Assembly: GCF_900101125.1 (NCBI RefSeq)
Contig: NZ_FNFL01000001.1
Location: 930,001-994,000, forward strand
Reading direction: 5' to 3'
Source of the DNA: Sediminibacillus albus
GTDB lineage: Bacteria; Bacillota; Bacilli; Bacillales; Amphibacillaceae
Length of the DNA: 64,000 nt
Under the pieces are notes generated by a model, which was not told the DNA's origin, searched no databases, and saw only the letters and a program-made list of their open reading frames with translations. A program made the position numbers and the translations under genes. Below, piece by piece: positions 26,190 to 33,912 of this stretch (positions are counted from its first letter, which is position 1; each line of letters opens with the position of its first letter).

Positions 26190-27221
26190 TTACTGTACGC
26201 CGCTATCAACTATGGAAAAGGACCCCGTTTCACAATTAATTTCCGCCGTGGCACCGTAGGGCAAAATGAACTTTGGTTCGGTATGCCCGAAATTCATATT
26301 GTATAAAATAGGTACATCCGTTAGTGCATATTCCTGCATGACTTGCGTAATTTGTGTTTTGTACGCCTGATAATATTTCTCATCCTTCGGCTTACCAAAA
26401 ACAATCCCATTCGCCTTGGAAAGTATTCCTTGGGCAGCATAATTGCGAAGCCAATATTTTATAAAGTCAGGCTCCGGCTGTTCCTCCGACGTCTCAAAAA
26501 ATATAATACTGTTATCCCAGTAACTGTCCTCTGGCCACAGGACGGTTTGCTTAGCAAATTCCAATACCTCGATACAGCCGCCAATCAATTGTCCCCGGAC
26601 GGTGCCTTTTCCCTGTAGAATTTCATAACCGCCATTCGGCTGCATCTTTCTCCGCTTCTGTTTATTCTCCTCGGTCCATTCCACAAATTGGCTTGTCCAT
26701 TGCTTTGCGGGCTGTATCTTACCGATTGGTTCACTGGAGAAAAATGTCCGATTAACCATTTCAACCGTATAAGAATCCATTTCCACGTTTTCTGCAAAGT
26801 CCGTCAGTATCGCCGGGCCGTAGAAGGAGGAAACACCTGCTTTATGGCAAAACAGGTGGGAAATTGTTACATCAGAGTACCCCATGAATATTTTCGGATT
26901 GGCTCTTATCACCTCAAAGTCTATGTACGGCAGCAATCGAATGCTGTCCTCGCCGCCGATATTTGCAACAATTGCTTTCACACTTTTATCACGAAAAGCG
27001 GTATGCAGGTCTTCCGCCCGAGCCTCTGGATGATTGTATAGATAATCAGTTCCCTTCAAGCTGTTCGGCATCGCCACTACTTCCAGACCAAAAATTTCTT
27101 CCAGTCGTTTGACTCCCTGCTGATACCTCCAGCGCAGCTCAGGATCGCCAGCCCCTCCCCACGAAGGGCTGACAGTCGCTATCCGATCTCCCGCTTGTAG
27201 CTTCTCTGGTTTAATTAGCAT
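26190..27221 (-). CDS. S66 peptidase (LD-carboxypeptidase/MccF-like)
   Basis: A 343-residue cytoplasmic serine peptidase of family S66. The nucleophile is in MGYSDVT (about 112-118); the Glu and His of the catalytic triad lie in FFETSEEQ (about 246-253) and FGHTEP (about 313-318). The IATVSPSWGGAG N-terminus is typical. MccF-type members cleave the amide of processed microcin C and give self-immunity, while LdcA types trim muropeptides; the SPSWGG and overall pattern look MccF-like. No microcin genes are nearby. It heads a short operon with a VOC gene. Confidence 0.85.
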   Translation of the reverse strand: MLIKPEKLQAGDRIATVSPSWGGAGDPELRWRYQQGVKRLEEIFGLEVVAMPNSLKGTDYLYNHPEARAEDLHTAFRDKSVKAIVANIGGEDSIRLLPYIDFEVIRANPKIFMGYSDVTISHLFCHKAGVSSFYGPAILTDFAENVEMDSYTVEMVNRTFFSSEPIGKIQPAKQWTSQFVEWTEENKQKRRKMQPNGGYEILQGKGTVRGQLIGGCIEVLEFAKQTVLWPEDSYWDNSIIFFETSEEQPEPDFIKYWLRNYAAQGILSKANGIVFGKPKDEKYYQAYKTQITQVMQEYALTDVPILYNMNFGHTEPKFILPYGATAEINCETGSFSIVDSGVQ

Positions 27222-27370
27222 AAACAGCGCCCCCCCTTTTTCTTAATGCTTTCCTTTTACAATTCGACCAGACAGGCGGATTTCCTTTTAAAATTTATCA
27301 AAAGAATAAAAATCAACAAACAAACAAATAAATACTAATATCTTAAACAAACAAGAGGATGGTTTACTAA

Positions 27371-28066
27371 ATGGACACTTTTGAACTACTACTTCGGGTA
27401 TCTATAAGTTTTTTAGTATTGTTTGCTTTGGCTAGATTAATGGGAAGAAAAGAAATTAGCCAGATGACCTTTTTTAACTTTGTTTCGGCAATAGCTATTG
27501 GTTCGATAACTGCTAATCTGGTTGCTAACCAAAACTTCAGCTTGCGCAACGGCATCCTGGCTTTGCTAGGTTGGACAGTTTTTACACTAGTTATGGACTT
27601 TATTGATATCAAATCAAAAAAAGCCCGCAAAGTGGTCACAGGAACGCCAATTACCGTTATGAAAGAAGGAAAAATTATTGAGGATGCCCTTGCAAAGAGC
27701 CGATTGGATCTGGATTCATTAAAAGCAATGCTGCGGCAAAAGAATGTCTTCTCCATTGCAGATGTCGACTATGCCGTATTCGAAACCAATGGAAAACTGT
27801 CTGTGATGAAAAAGGCAGACAAACAATCAGTTACTAAAAAAGATATGAAGATTGATAAACAACAGAAGACTTATCAGCTAGCTACAGAAGTGATATCTGA
27901 TGGAAAAGCTCTCTCCAATAACTTAACAAAGCTAAACCTTGATACGGATTGGCTGGATCAACAGCTGCGCCAGGCCGGGATTGATTCGATAGAGGATGTT
28001 TTTTATGCGGAAGTCCAGCAAGACGGCACCCTGTTTATCGACAGTAAAGAGAATTTGCTTCACTAA
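27371..28066 (+). CDS. DUF421/YetF-type membrane protein
   Basis: A 231-residue protein with three N-terminal membrane helices and a cytosolic C-terminal domain, the YetF/YdfS/YcaP (DUF421) arrangement. The hallmark LARLMGRKEISQMTFFNFVSAIAIGSI (in parts) is present around residues 20-46, and RLDLDSLKAMLRQKNVFSIADVDYAVFE is the conserved cytosolic core. In Bacillus such proteins are often sporulation- or stress-linked, but molecular function is not established. The start follows AAGAGGATGG. Dispersed repeat copy B begins just downstream. Confidence 0.85.
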   Translation: MDTFELLLRVSISFLVLFALARLMGRKEISQMTFFNFVSAIAIGSITANLVANQNFSLRNGILALLGWTVFTLVMDFIDIKSKKARKVVTGTPITVMKEGKIIEDALAKSRLDLDSLKAMLRQKNVFSIADVDYAVFETNGKLSVMKKADKQSVTKKDMKIDKQQKTYQLATEVISDGKALSNNLTKLNLDTDWLDQQLRQAGIDSIEDVFYAEVQQDGTLFIDSKENLLH

Positions 28067-28109
28067 TATAGCTAATAACGGGCTGGGATAAAAGGGTAGT
28101 AGCCAAAAC

Positions 28110-28442
28110 AAAAATCGAACGATGATTTCGAAATCCTTAGGCTTCGAGCTCGTTCGATTTTTCTTTTCTACTCTTTCTATAACTTGCGGACACAGGGACA
28201 AAGCTATTTCTTCTTTCATACATATTCTGCCTGCGCTGACAGGACTATTCTTAATACCTTGTATGACCACCGCTCCGGAAATACACTACGCTTTCCGCGG
28301 GCGGCTGGTGAGCCTCCTCGAGCTTGCGCTCCGAGGGGTCTCACCGAGGTCTTTCCTCCCGCAGGAGTCTCCGTGGATTTCCTCCTCTGAGAGTCTACGT
28401 ACTGTTTTCCGCCGTACACAAATGCTTATGATTAACTTGAAC
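28110..28442. repeat. Composite dispersed repeat, copy B
   Basis: Second copy of the element at 7578-8056, lying between the convergent yetF-like gene and queE. It contains the aaaaatcgaac...gttcgattttt hairpin arms (28109-28162, with a longer loop here), the conserved acttgcggacacag block, and the GC-rich core (28261-28403) able to form the GGTGAGCCTCCTCGAGC hairpin. It lacks the extra module of copy A. The rest of the 28067-28569 interval holds no supported gene. Confidence 0.85.
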
Positions 28443-28569
28443 GGAAGGATAGACCTGTAAATAGTTAGAAGGATATCACTAACGTAATTTACGATCACTT
28501 CCCGGACGGCCTCTAGGGCAGTATAAAAAACAAGGGCCATTGTCCATGCCCACGTTGTTATGTTAGCAG

Positions 28570-29298
28570 TCACACTCCGCGCTTATTGCCCCATAACAGG
28601 GTGTGGACCTGCGGCAATACGCGGACATGATTCAGTGTTTGCGAGTTAACTACCCTGTCAATCAGCCATTGGTATTTGTCTAATAAAATAGCTGTAAGAT
28701 TTGTTGTACTATTCTCTGCGAGATTTTCGTTTCCGACTTGCAGAAAAAAAGCGGTACCCGGATAACGCTTATGTACCTTTTCGGCGTAGTGCAAATCCTC
28801 GTCATTAAAGATGACTACCTTTAAGCTGGTATGGAACAGGCGGTCTTTTTCACTTAAGCGGTTAATGATGCTATCGAGCATATCCCAGTTTGTATCCATC
28901 CCGGAACTGGGCGGCTTTGGCGAAATAGTCAAGTCATCAATCTGTAAAAACCAGTCCTGCCAGCGGCTGCCCTGTGTTTCCAATGCTACCTCAAGGCCCT
29001 CCTGGTGCAGCAAATCAACCAGTTCAGCCAGATTGCGCAATAAAGCTGGATTTCCCCCGGAAATCGTCACATGATCGAAGTGGCTGCCGCCTATCCTCTG
29101 AAGTTCTCCGAGAATCTCACCAGCACTCATTTTTTGAATTTCCGCTTTTGCGCTCCCATCCCACGTAAAAGCAGAATCGCACCAGGCACAGCTATAGTCA
29201 CATCCAGCCGTTCTTACAAACATTGTCTTCCTGCCAACAACCATTCCTTCCCCTTGAATAGTCGGACCAAAAATCTCCAACACCGGAAACCTATTCAT
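28570..29298 (-). CDS. queE: 7-carboxy-7-deazaguanine synthase QueE
   Basis: A 242-residue radical SAM enzyme that converts 6-carboxy-tetrahydropterin to 7-carboxy-7-deazaguanine, the third step to queuosine precursor preQ0. CDYSCAWC (Cys 33, 37, 40) binds the [4Fe-4S] cluster; IFGPTIQGEG at the start is the QueE signature and TISGGNP the SAM-binding motif. The ATG at 29298 overlaps the end of queD by 8 bp and follows AAGGGAG; a longer upstream frame only reads through queD. It is the last recognised gene of queC-queD-queE. queF does not follow. Confidence 0.93.
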   Translation of the reverse strand: MNRFPVLEIFGPTIQGEGMVVGRKTMFVRTAGCDYSCAWCDSAFTWDGSAKAEIQKMSAGEILGELQRIGGSHFDHVTISGGNPALLRNLAELVDLLHQEGLEVALETQGSRWQDWFLQIDDLTISPKPPSSGMDTNWDMLDSIINRLSEKDRLFHTSLKVVIFNDEDLHYAEKVHKRYPGTAFFLQVGNENLAENSTTNLTAILLDKYQWLIDRVVNSQTLNHVRVLPQVHTLLWGNKRGV

Positions 29299-29767
29299 CC
29301 TCCATCCACTCCCTTCGCACCTCCGCAAAACTGCCTGGCGTTTCGTACAGCTTGATATATTCCAGGCGAAGGTTACTATCAATCCTTTCTCTTAAAGCTG
29401 CTGCCATTTTTTCATAGATCCAGACGACGATGTTTTCAGCGGTCGTATTCATAGCGGGCAGTGTTTCATTCAAATAGCGGTGGTCGAGATATACTTCGAT
29501 TTCCTCCTTCCACAACACTTTAATATCACCAAAATCAATCACCATACCAATCTCATCGGTATATCCGCTAATCCCAAAAACGACCCGGTAGGTATGGCCA
29601 TGCAGGTTTTTGCATTTACCTTCATAACAATGTAAATGATGTGCGGAATCAAACGTAAACTCTTTGCTGACCAACACCCGTTTTGTATGATACTTTAATT
29701 GCTCCTTTTGAATATCTTCACCTAGTTTTTCCAGCTTTTCTACAATCGTAAACCCGTATCCTTCCAT
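29291..29767 (-). CDS. queD: 6-carboxy-5,6,7,8-tetrahydropterin synthase QueD
   Basis: A 158-residue PTPS/QueD-fold enzyme converting dihydroneopterin triphosphate to 6-carboxy-tetrahydropterin. The zinc ligands appear in FDSAHHLHCYEG (His 43/44) and NLHGHTY (His 57, 59), with the reactive Cys in CKNLHGH. DHRYLNE and PTAENIVVW-like (NTTAENIVVWIYE) motifs are also present. The start ATG shares one base with the queC stop (TAATG), and the stop overlaps queE, so the three genes are translationally coupled. Confidence 0.93.
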   Translation of the reverse strand: MEGYGFTIVEKLEKLGEDIQKEQLKYHTKRVLVSKEFTFDSAHHLHCYEGKCKNLHGHTYRVVFGISGYTDEIGMVIDFGDIKVLWKEEIEVYLDHRYLNETLPAMNTTAENIVVWIYEKMAAALRERIDSNLRLEYIKLYETPGSFAEVRREWMEDE

Positions 29768-30432
29768 TACAAATCAGCCCCTTCCCGCTTAGCTAAGTAA
29801 GACTCCAGCCCGTTACGGCGCAGTTTGCAGGCCGGGCATTCTCCACAGCCATCTGCATGGAAGCCGTGATAGCAGGTCAGCGTCTTTTCCCGGACAAAGC
29901 TAAATGCTCCCAAATTGTCAGCGAGCTCCCAAGTTTCAGCCTTATCCAGCCACATCAATGGCGTGTGGATGACAAATGCTTCATCCATCGATAAATTCAA
30001 TGTCACATTCAACGATTTGACAAATACATCACGGCAATCGGGATATCCGCTGAAATCCGTCTCACATACACCAGTGACAATATGTTTGGCACCGATTTGT
30101 TTAGCCATAATTGAAGCAAAGGATAAAAACATCAGGTTCCGCCCGGGCACAAAGGTTGAAGGCAAGCTGCCGTCTTCCCCTTCATTTACCTCTATGTCAT
30201 TTCTAGTCAACGCATTGGGTGCGAGCTGGTTCAACAACGACATATCAAGCACTGTATGTTTAACGTTCAATTCTGTTGCAATTGCTTTAGCCACCTCAAT
30301 CTCCTGCTGGTGGCGCTGGTTATAATCGAAGGTTATCGCTTCCACCTCATCAAACTTCTCCAGCGCCCAAAATAAACAGGTTGTACTGTCCTGGCCGCCG
30401 CTGAAAACGACAACCGCTTTGTTTTTTTCCAT
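29767..30432 (-). CDS. queC: 7-cyano-7-deazaguanine (preQ0) synthase QueC
   Basis: A 221-residue ATP-dependent enzyme converting 7-carboxy-7-deazaguanine to preQ0. FSGGQDSTT (10-18) is the PP-loop that activates the carboxylate, and the C-terminal cluster [12 protein letters not shown] supplies the zinc-binding cysteines. [13 protein letters not shown] matches the conserved core. It is the first gene of the operon; transcription passes a class I preQ1 riboswitch whose expression platform ends 55 bp before this ATG, so synthesis is shut off when preQ1 is abundant. Confidence 0.94.
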   Translation of the reverse strand: MEKNKAVVVFSGGQDSTTCLFWALEKFDEVEAITFDYNQRHQQEIEVAKAIATELNVKHTVLDMSLLNQLAPNALTRNDIEVNEGEDGSLPSTFVPGRNLMFLSFASIMAKQIGAKHIVTGVCETDFSGYPDCRDVFVKSLNVTLNLSMDEAFVIHTPLMWLDKAETWELADNLGAFSFVREKTLTCYHGFHADGCGECPACKLRRNGLESYLAKREGADL

Positions 30433-30486
30433 AAAAAAATTCCCCTTTCCAAAAGAAAAAGAGAATTCTATCTACACGTATAAATA

Positions 30487-30517
30487 AATAAAAAACTATA
30501 CCCTAAGAAAGTATAGT
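30487..30517 (-). terminator. Terminator of the preQ1 riboswitch
   Basis: Minus-strand ACTATAC/GTATAGT hairpin followed by a TTTTTT run, immediately after the aptamer; the loop bases can compete with the aptamer 3' part. Confidence 0.85.
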
Positions 30518-30520
30518 CTG

Positions 30521-30557
30521 TCCTTAGTTTTTTATAGAGGGTGTAGCTAGAACCTCT
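30521..30557 (-). ncRNA. Class I preQ1 riboswitch aptamer
   Basis: On the minus strand AGAGGTTCTAGCTACACC followed by CTCTATAAAAAACTAA reproduces the classical B. subtilis preQ1-I aptamer: P1 (AGAGG/CCTCT), the CUAGC loop that contacts the ligand, and the A-rich tail that forms the H-type pseudoknot. It leads queCDE and is followed by an intrinsic terminator, indicating transcriptional attenuation. Confidence 0.95.
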
Positions 30558-30676
30558 TCATTATGTAATTGGTATTATCATAACATTGATCTTCTGATTC
30601 GAAAAGGAAATTTCGGATGACCGGGTGCGGCTAAACCTGTAAAATAGATTTTACCGAAAGGAGTTGGTTGGCTACA

Positions 30677-31432
30677 ATGAAATTAAATCGATCGACCCAA
30701 TTTGTGAAAAGCCTAAAATTAAATACAGAAAGCATTCCTGCCTATCATACATTTCCGTTTAACCTGCCTGTTATTAAAGCATTTGAGGAGCTGACCTTCC
30801 ATCCTAATGTTACCTATATTGTTGGCGAAAACGGCATGGGAAAATCAACCTTGCTGGAAGGAATCGCTATTTCATTGGGTTTCAATCCAGAAGGCGGCAC
30901 ATTGAATTTTAATTTCTCCAGCTATGACTCCCATTCCGATCTGGACAAGCATCTACGTCTTGCAAGAGGAATAAAGCGTCCAAAAGACAGCTTCTTTTTT
31001 CGAGCGGAAACTTTTTATAATGTAGCGACAAACATTGAAGAATTGGACGATGCTCCTGGTCCCGGAGCGAAAATCATCGATGGTTTTGGGGGCAGTTCTT
31101 TGCATAAACAGTCACACGGTGAATCCTTTTTTGCAGCGTTTGTTCATCGGTTCCAAGGGAATGGGTTGTATATTCTTGATGAGCCGGAAGCCGCTTTGTC
31201 CCCACTAAGGCAAATGTCGATGCTGGCACGAATAAATGAATTAGTCAATCAAGGATCACAATTCATCATTTCCACCCACTCACCCATTCTTATGTCCTAT
31301 CCAGAAGCTGCGATTATTCAACTTTCTGATACAGGGATGACCGAAGTCTCCTTAGAAGAAACAGACCACTATGCTATTCTAAAACAGTTTATTGAAGATA
31401 AGGATAGGCTGCTCCATCACCTATTCCAATGA
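30677..31432 (+). CDS. Predicted AAA/ABC-type ATPase (COG3910-like)
   Basis: A 251-residue stand-alone ATPase of the AAA_15/ABC-ATPase type. Walker A is GENGMGKST (about 51-59), Walker B is LYILDEPEAALSP and the switch His is in ISTHSPIL. The signature-like region SHGESFF sits before Walker B, as in RecF/SMC-type and COG3910 proteins. No membrane partner or nuclease is adjacent, so its role is unknown. I favour the ATG at 30677; a TTG three codons earlier is only 4 nt from AAAGGAG, whereas the ATG is 13 nt away, so the start is uncertain. Confidence 0.75.
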   Translation: MKLNRSTQFVKSLKLNTESIPAYHTFPFNLPVIKAFEELTFHPNVTYIVGENGMGKSTLLEGIAISLGFNPEGGTLNFNFSSYDSHSDLDKHLRLARGIKRPKDSFFFRAETFYNVATNIEELDDAPGPGAKIIDGFGGSSLHKQSHGESFFAAFVHRFQGNGLYILDEPEAALSPLRQMSMLARINELVNQGSQFIISTHSPILMSYPEAAIIQLSDTGMTEVSLEETDHYAILKQFIEDKDRLLHHLFQ

Positions 31433-31531
31433 ATGATAATCATCACCATTTAAAATTTCCCATGGATAAAGTGAATAACTTTGCAGCTGCAGTTTAAAAA
31501 TAAGGGCAACAAAATATTAGGAGATGAAAAA

Positions 31532-31846
31532 ATGCTGCAAGGAACCTTTCGGAATGCTCTAATGGTTTTTGCCCTTTTGTTTATGGCTTTTCCTGCTAGC
31601 ATGCTCGCTCAGCCGGAGTACGCAGAATGGGGAAGATTGGCACTACAGGAAACAAAAAATGAATACGCTGATTATAATGCGACAGATTATTCATACCAGG
31701 GAAAAGTATATATATCAGAACAAAGAGAACAATTTAACTTTGAAATTAAACTGCAAGGCGCCGAGCCAAAAGAAGTCAGAGTGTATGTACTTGTTAATCC
31801 GGAAACGGAGCAACTGATTGACATTTATTTTGACGAGGTTGAATAA
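31532..31846 (+). CDS. DUF3889 secreted protein
   Basis: A 104-residue exported protein. Residues 1-26 form a signal peptide (basic start, hydrophobic core, cleavage likely after ASMLA). The mature part, starting around QPEYAEWGRLALQETK and ending with TEQLIDIYFDEV, matches the DUF3889 family seen in Bacillus (YqzG-like). Function is unknown. The ATG follows AGGAG by 8 nt. A terminator at 31874 shows it is transcribed alone or as the end of a unit. Confidence 0.72.
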   Translation: MLQGTFRNALMVFALLFMAFPASMLAQPEYAEWGRLALQETKNEYADYNATDYSYQGKVYISEQREQFNFEIKLQGAEPKEVRVYVLVNPETEQLIDIYFDEVE

Positions 31847-31873
31847 CAGCTCTGCGTAAGGTACGGAAAATGC

Positions 31874-31908
31874 AAAAAGCACGTGTTTCAAATACTCGTG
31901 TTTTTTTC
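31874..31908 (+). terminator. Terminator after the DUF3889 gene
   Basis: AAAAAGCACG pairs with CGTGTTTTTTT around a 13-base loop. Confidence 0.7.
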
Positions 31909-31965
31909 TTGTGACTAATTTTTTCAATTGACGGGAATAGTACTGGCCTTCTGTCCAGGATTAAG

Positions 31966-31993
31966 GCATATTCAGCGTTCCTGACCATAAAAT
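31966..31993 (+). promoter_or_regulatory. Sigma-E-type promoter of sleL
   Basis: GCATATT (31966-31972), 13-bp spacer, CATAAAAT (31986-31993). This fits the mother-cell sigma-E consensus (KMATATT-N13/14-CATACANT) and lies 33 bp before the sleL ATG. Confidence 0.75.
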
Positions 31994-32026
31994 GGTGTAA
32001 TAGAGAAGAAGAGGGAGTGGTTTAGG

Positions 32027-33298
32027 ATGGCAGTACACGTTGTCAAACCCGGGGATACGCTGTGGTCGATTTCCCGCACCTACAGAGTCGGCATTCCAGA
32101 GATTAATGAAGTAAATGGCTTAACCTCTGACTTTCTGATGCCAGGACTGGCGCTTTATCTTCCTACTCAAACGCTTCCTGAGCGTTATTACCGAGTTGAA
32201 AATGGGGATACGCTGTGGTCGATTGCACAACAATTCGAATCCAGTATCGAATTAATATTACAAGCAAATCCTGTAATAGCCGCAAACAACCTGTCGATCG
32301 GTCAAGTAATCAACATCCCATCTTCGCGCCGGTACAGCATGCAGACATTAGCCTTTGTGGATGCTTTTATTCCCTCCCCGCTAACAGAGAAACTTACCAG
32401 ATTATCTCCTATCCTTACTTATATTGCTATTTTCACGTATGCCGTTCTGGAAGATGGTTCACTTACAGATGTAGACGATGAGTCCCTCTTGGAAGCTTCA
32501 AACAGACTCAATATTGCTCCGTTAATGGTTGTCAGTAATTATGCGGAGGGAACGTTTAGTCCAGAACTAGCCGGAAAAACACTGCAGCCGGAAATTCGCC
32601 CCCTCCTGATTAGCAATATCGTCCGGATACTTAACGAAAAGGGCTATGCTGGAGTCAGCCTTGACTTTGAATTCATCCCGCCTGAATCCAGAGTGGCGTT
32701 TACTCGTTTTTTAATTGAGTTGAAGGAAGCAATCGGAGATTTAATTTTGCAGGTTAACGTCTTTTCGAAGTCAGCAGATATGCCAAATAACCCATTTGCC
32801 GGTGCCTTTGACTATGCAGCCATTGGCCAGATTGCAGATATTGTCACTGTCTTGACTTATGATTATGGCTACACGACTGGACCTCCAGATCCTGTTGCGC
32901 CGATTTGGTGGGTAGAGCAGGTGTTAGAATACGCAGCGAACCTTATACCTAATAACAAGTTAATGATTGCTATTCCTTTGTATGGATATAACTGGAACAC
33001 TTCCGCTGAAGCTGATTCTACTACACCTGCACGAGCGATTCCGGTGCTGCAGGCCCAACAATTGGCGCAGCATAACCGATCGGTGATTTATTATGATCAG
33101 CAGGCTCAATCTCCCTATTACACTTACACCATCAATGGCCAGAATCACACCGTGTGGTTTGAAGACATCCGCAGCATAACCGCTAAATATCGGCTGCTGG
33201 AAACTCACAACTTATTAGGTGCTGCTTACTGGAGGCTTCGCTATGATTTTCCGCAAAACTGGGCATACGTAGAACGGAATGTTAATGTTTTATCGTGA
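32027..33298 (+). CDS. sleL: Spore cortex N-acetylglucosaminidase SleL/YaaH-like (LysM-LysM-GH18)
   Basis: A 423-residue protein with two N-terminal LysM domains (about 2-46 and 50-95; VKPGDTLWSIS and VENGDTLWSIA start each) and a GH18 catalytic domain (about 100-420). The GH18 acid is in GVSLDFEFI (about 209-217). Domain order and length match B. subtilis YaaH and B. cereus SleL (about 430 residues), which cleave cortex muropeptides during germination and lie in the coat. There is no signal peptide, as expected for a mother-cell-made coat enzyme. The upstream sigma-E-like promoter supports this. Confidence 0.85.
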   Translation: MAVHVVKPGDTLWSISRTYRVGIPEINEVNGLTSDFLMPGLALYLPTQTLPERYYRVENGDTLWSIAQQFESSIELILQANPVIAANNLSIGQVINIPSSRRYSMQTLAFVDAFIPSPLTEKLTRLSPILTYIAIFTYAVLEDGSLTDVDDESLLEASNRLNIAPLMVVSNYAEGTFSPELAGKTLQPEIRPLLISNIVRILNEKGYAGVSLDFEFIPPESRVAFTRFLIELKEAIGDLILQVNVFSKSADMPNNPFAGAFDYAAIGQIADIVTVLTYDYGYTTGPPDPVAPIWWVEQVLEYAANLIPNNKLMIAIPLYGYNWNTSAEADSTTPARAIPVLQAQQLAQHNRSVIYYDQQAQSPYYTYTINGQNHTVWFEDIRSITAKYRLLETHNLLGAAYWRLRYDFPQNWAYVERNVNVLS

Positions 33299-33312
33299 AA
33301 TAAGCTATAAAA

Positions 33313-33912
33313 CTATTTAAACCAGCCTTTCTCCCTAAATCTAGTTATTGCCTCAATCCGGTTTCCTACTTCCAATTTATCAAGGATGACAGATATATAA
33401 TTTCGGACCGTTCCGTTCGTTATAAAAAGCTCACTAGCAATTTCTTTCGTATCCTTTCCGTCGGCCATCAATTTCATCACCTGTTCCTCGCGTTCCGTCA
33501 AAGGATTCTCTTCACCAAAAGCCATATCAATTAATTCTGGTGCATAAACACGCCGGCCATCCATAATAGCACGGATCGATTTTGCAAGGTCCTCACTAGG
33601 GCTGTCCTTCAGTAAGTATCCGCTTACCCCGGCATTCCGTGCCCGTTCAAAGTAACCCGACCTGGCAAAGGTCGTAAGAATAATAACTTTGCACGGGTGG
33701 TCCTTTAATTCTTCGGCAGCATCAAGACCGCTTTTTGTGGGCATTTCAATGTCCATTATGCAAATGTCGGGTTGATGCTGCTTTACTAAGGTAACAGCTT
33801 CTTCCCCATCCCGAGCCTTGGCAATCACTTCCATATCCTCCTCCAGGTCAAGCAGAGATCCAAGCGCCCCCAGCAGCATCCGTTGATCTTCAGCAATTAC
33901 AATACGAATCAC
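33313..33912 (-). CDS. desR: Response regulator DesR
   Basis: A 199-residue NarL/LuxR-type response regulator. The receiver domain (1-120) has the phospho-acceptor Asp 54 in CIMDIEMP and Lys in the LLKDSP segment; the C-terminal LuxR helix-turn-helix (about 135-195) includes LTEREEQVMKLMADGKDTKEIASEL in parts. Asp 54 and total length agree with B. subtilis DesR. It overlaps desK by 4 bp. Phospho-DesR is expected to activate des from the palindrome at 36385. Confidence 0.92.
   Translation of the reverse strand: MIRIVIAEDQRMLLGALGSLLDLEEDMEVIAKARDGEEAVTLVKQHQPDICIMDIEMPTKSGLDAAEELKDHPCKVIILTTFARSGYFERARNAGVSGYLLKDSPSEDLAKSIRAIMDGRRVYAPELIDMAFGEENPLTEREEQVMKLMADGKDTKEIASELFITNGTVRNYISVILDKLEVGNRIEAITRFREKGWFK

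Noticed and set aside
28122-28460. Plus-strand frame of 112 codons
   Set aside because: It is the same repeat-derived translation as in copy A, not a gene.
29299-29382. 28-codon extension of QueE
   Set aside because: Reads inside queD; the QueE family begins at MNRFPVLEIFGPT.
31433-31531. Start of the DUF3889 protein at 31481
   Set aside because: The upstream 17 codons lack a ribosome site and would disrupt the signal peptide; ATG at 31532 is better.
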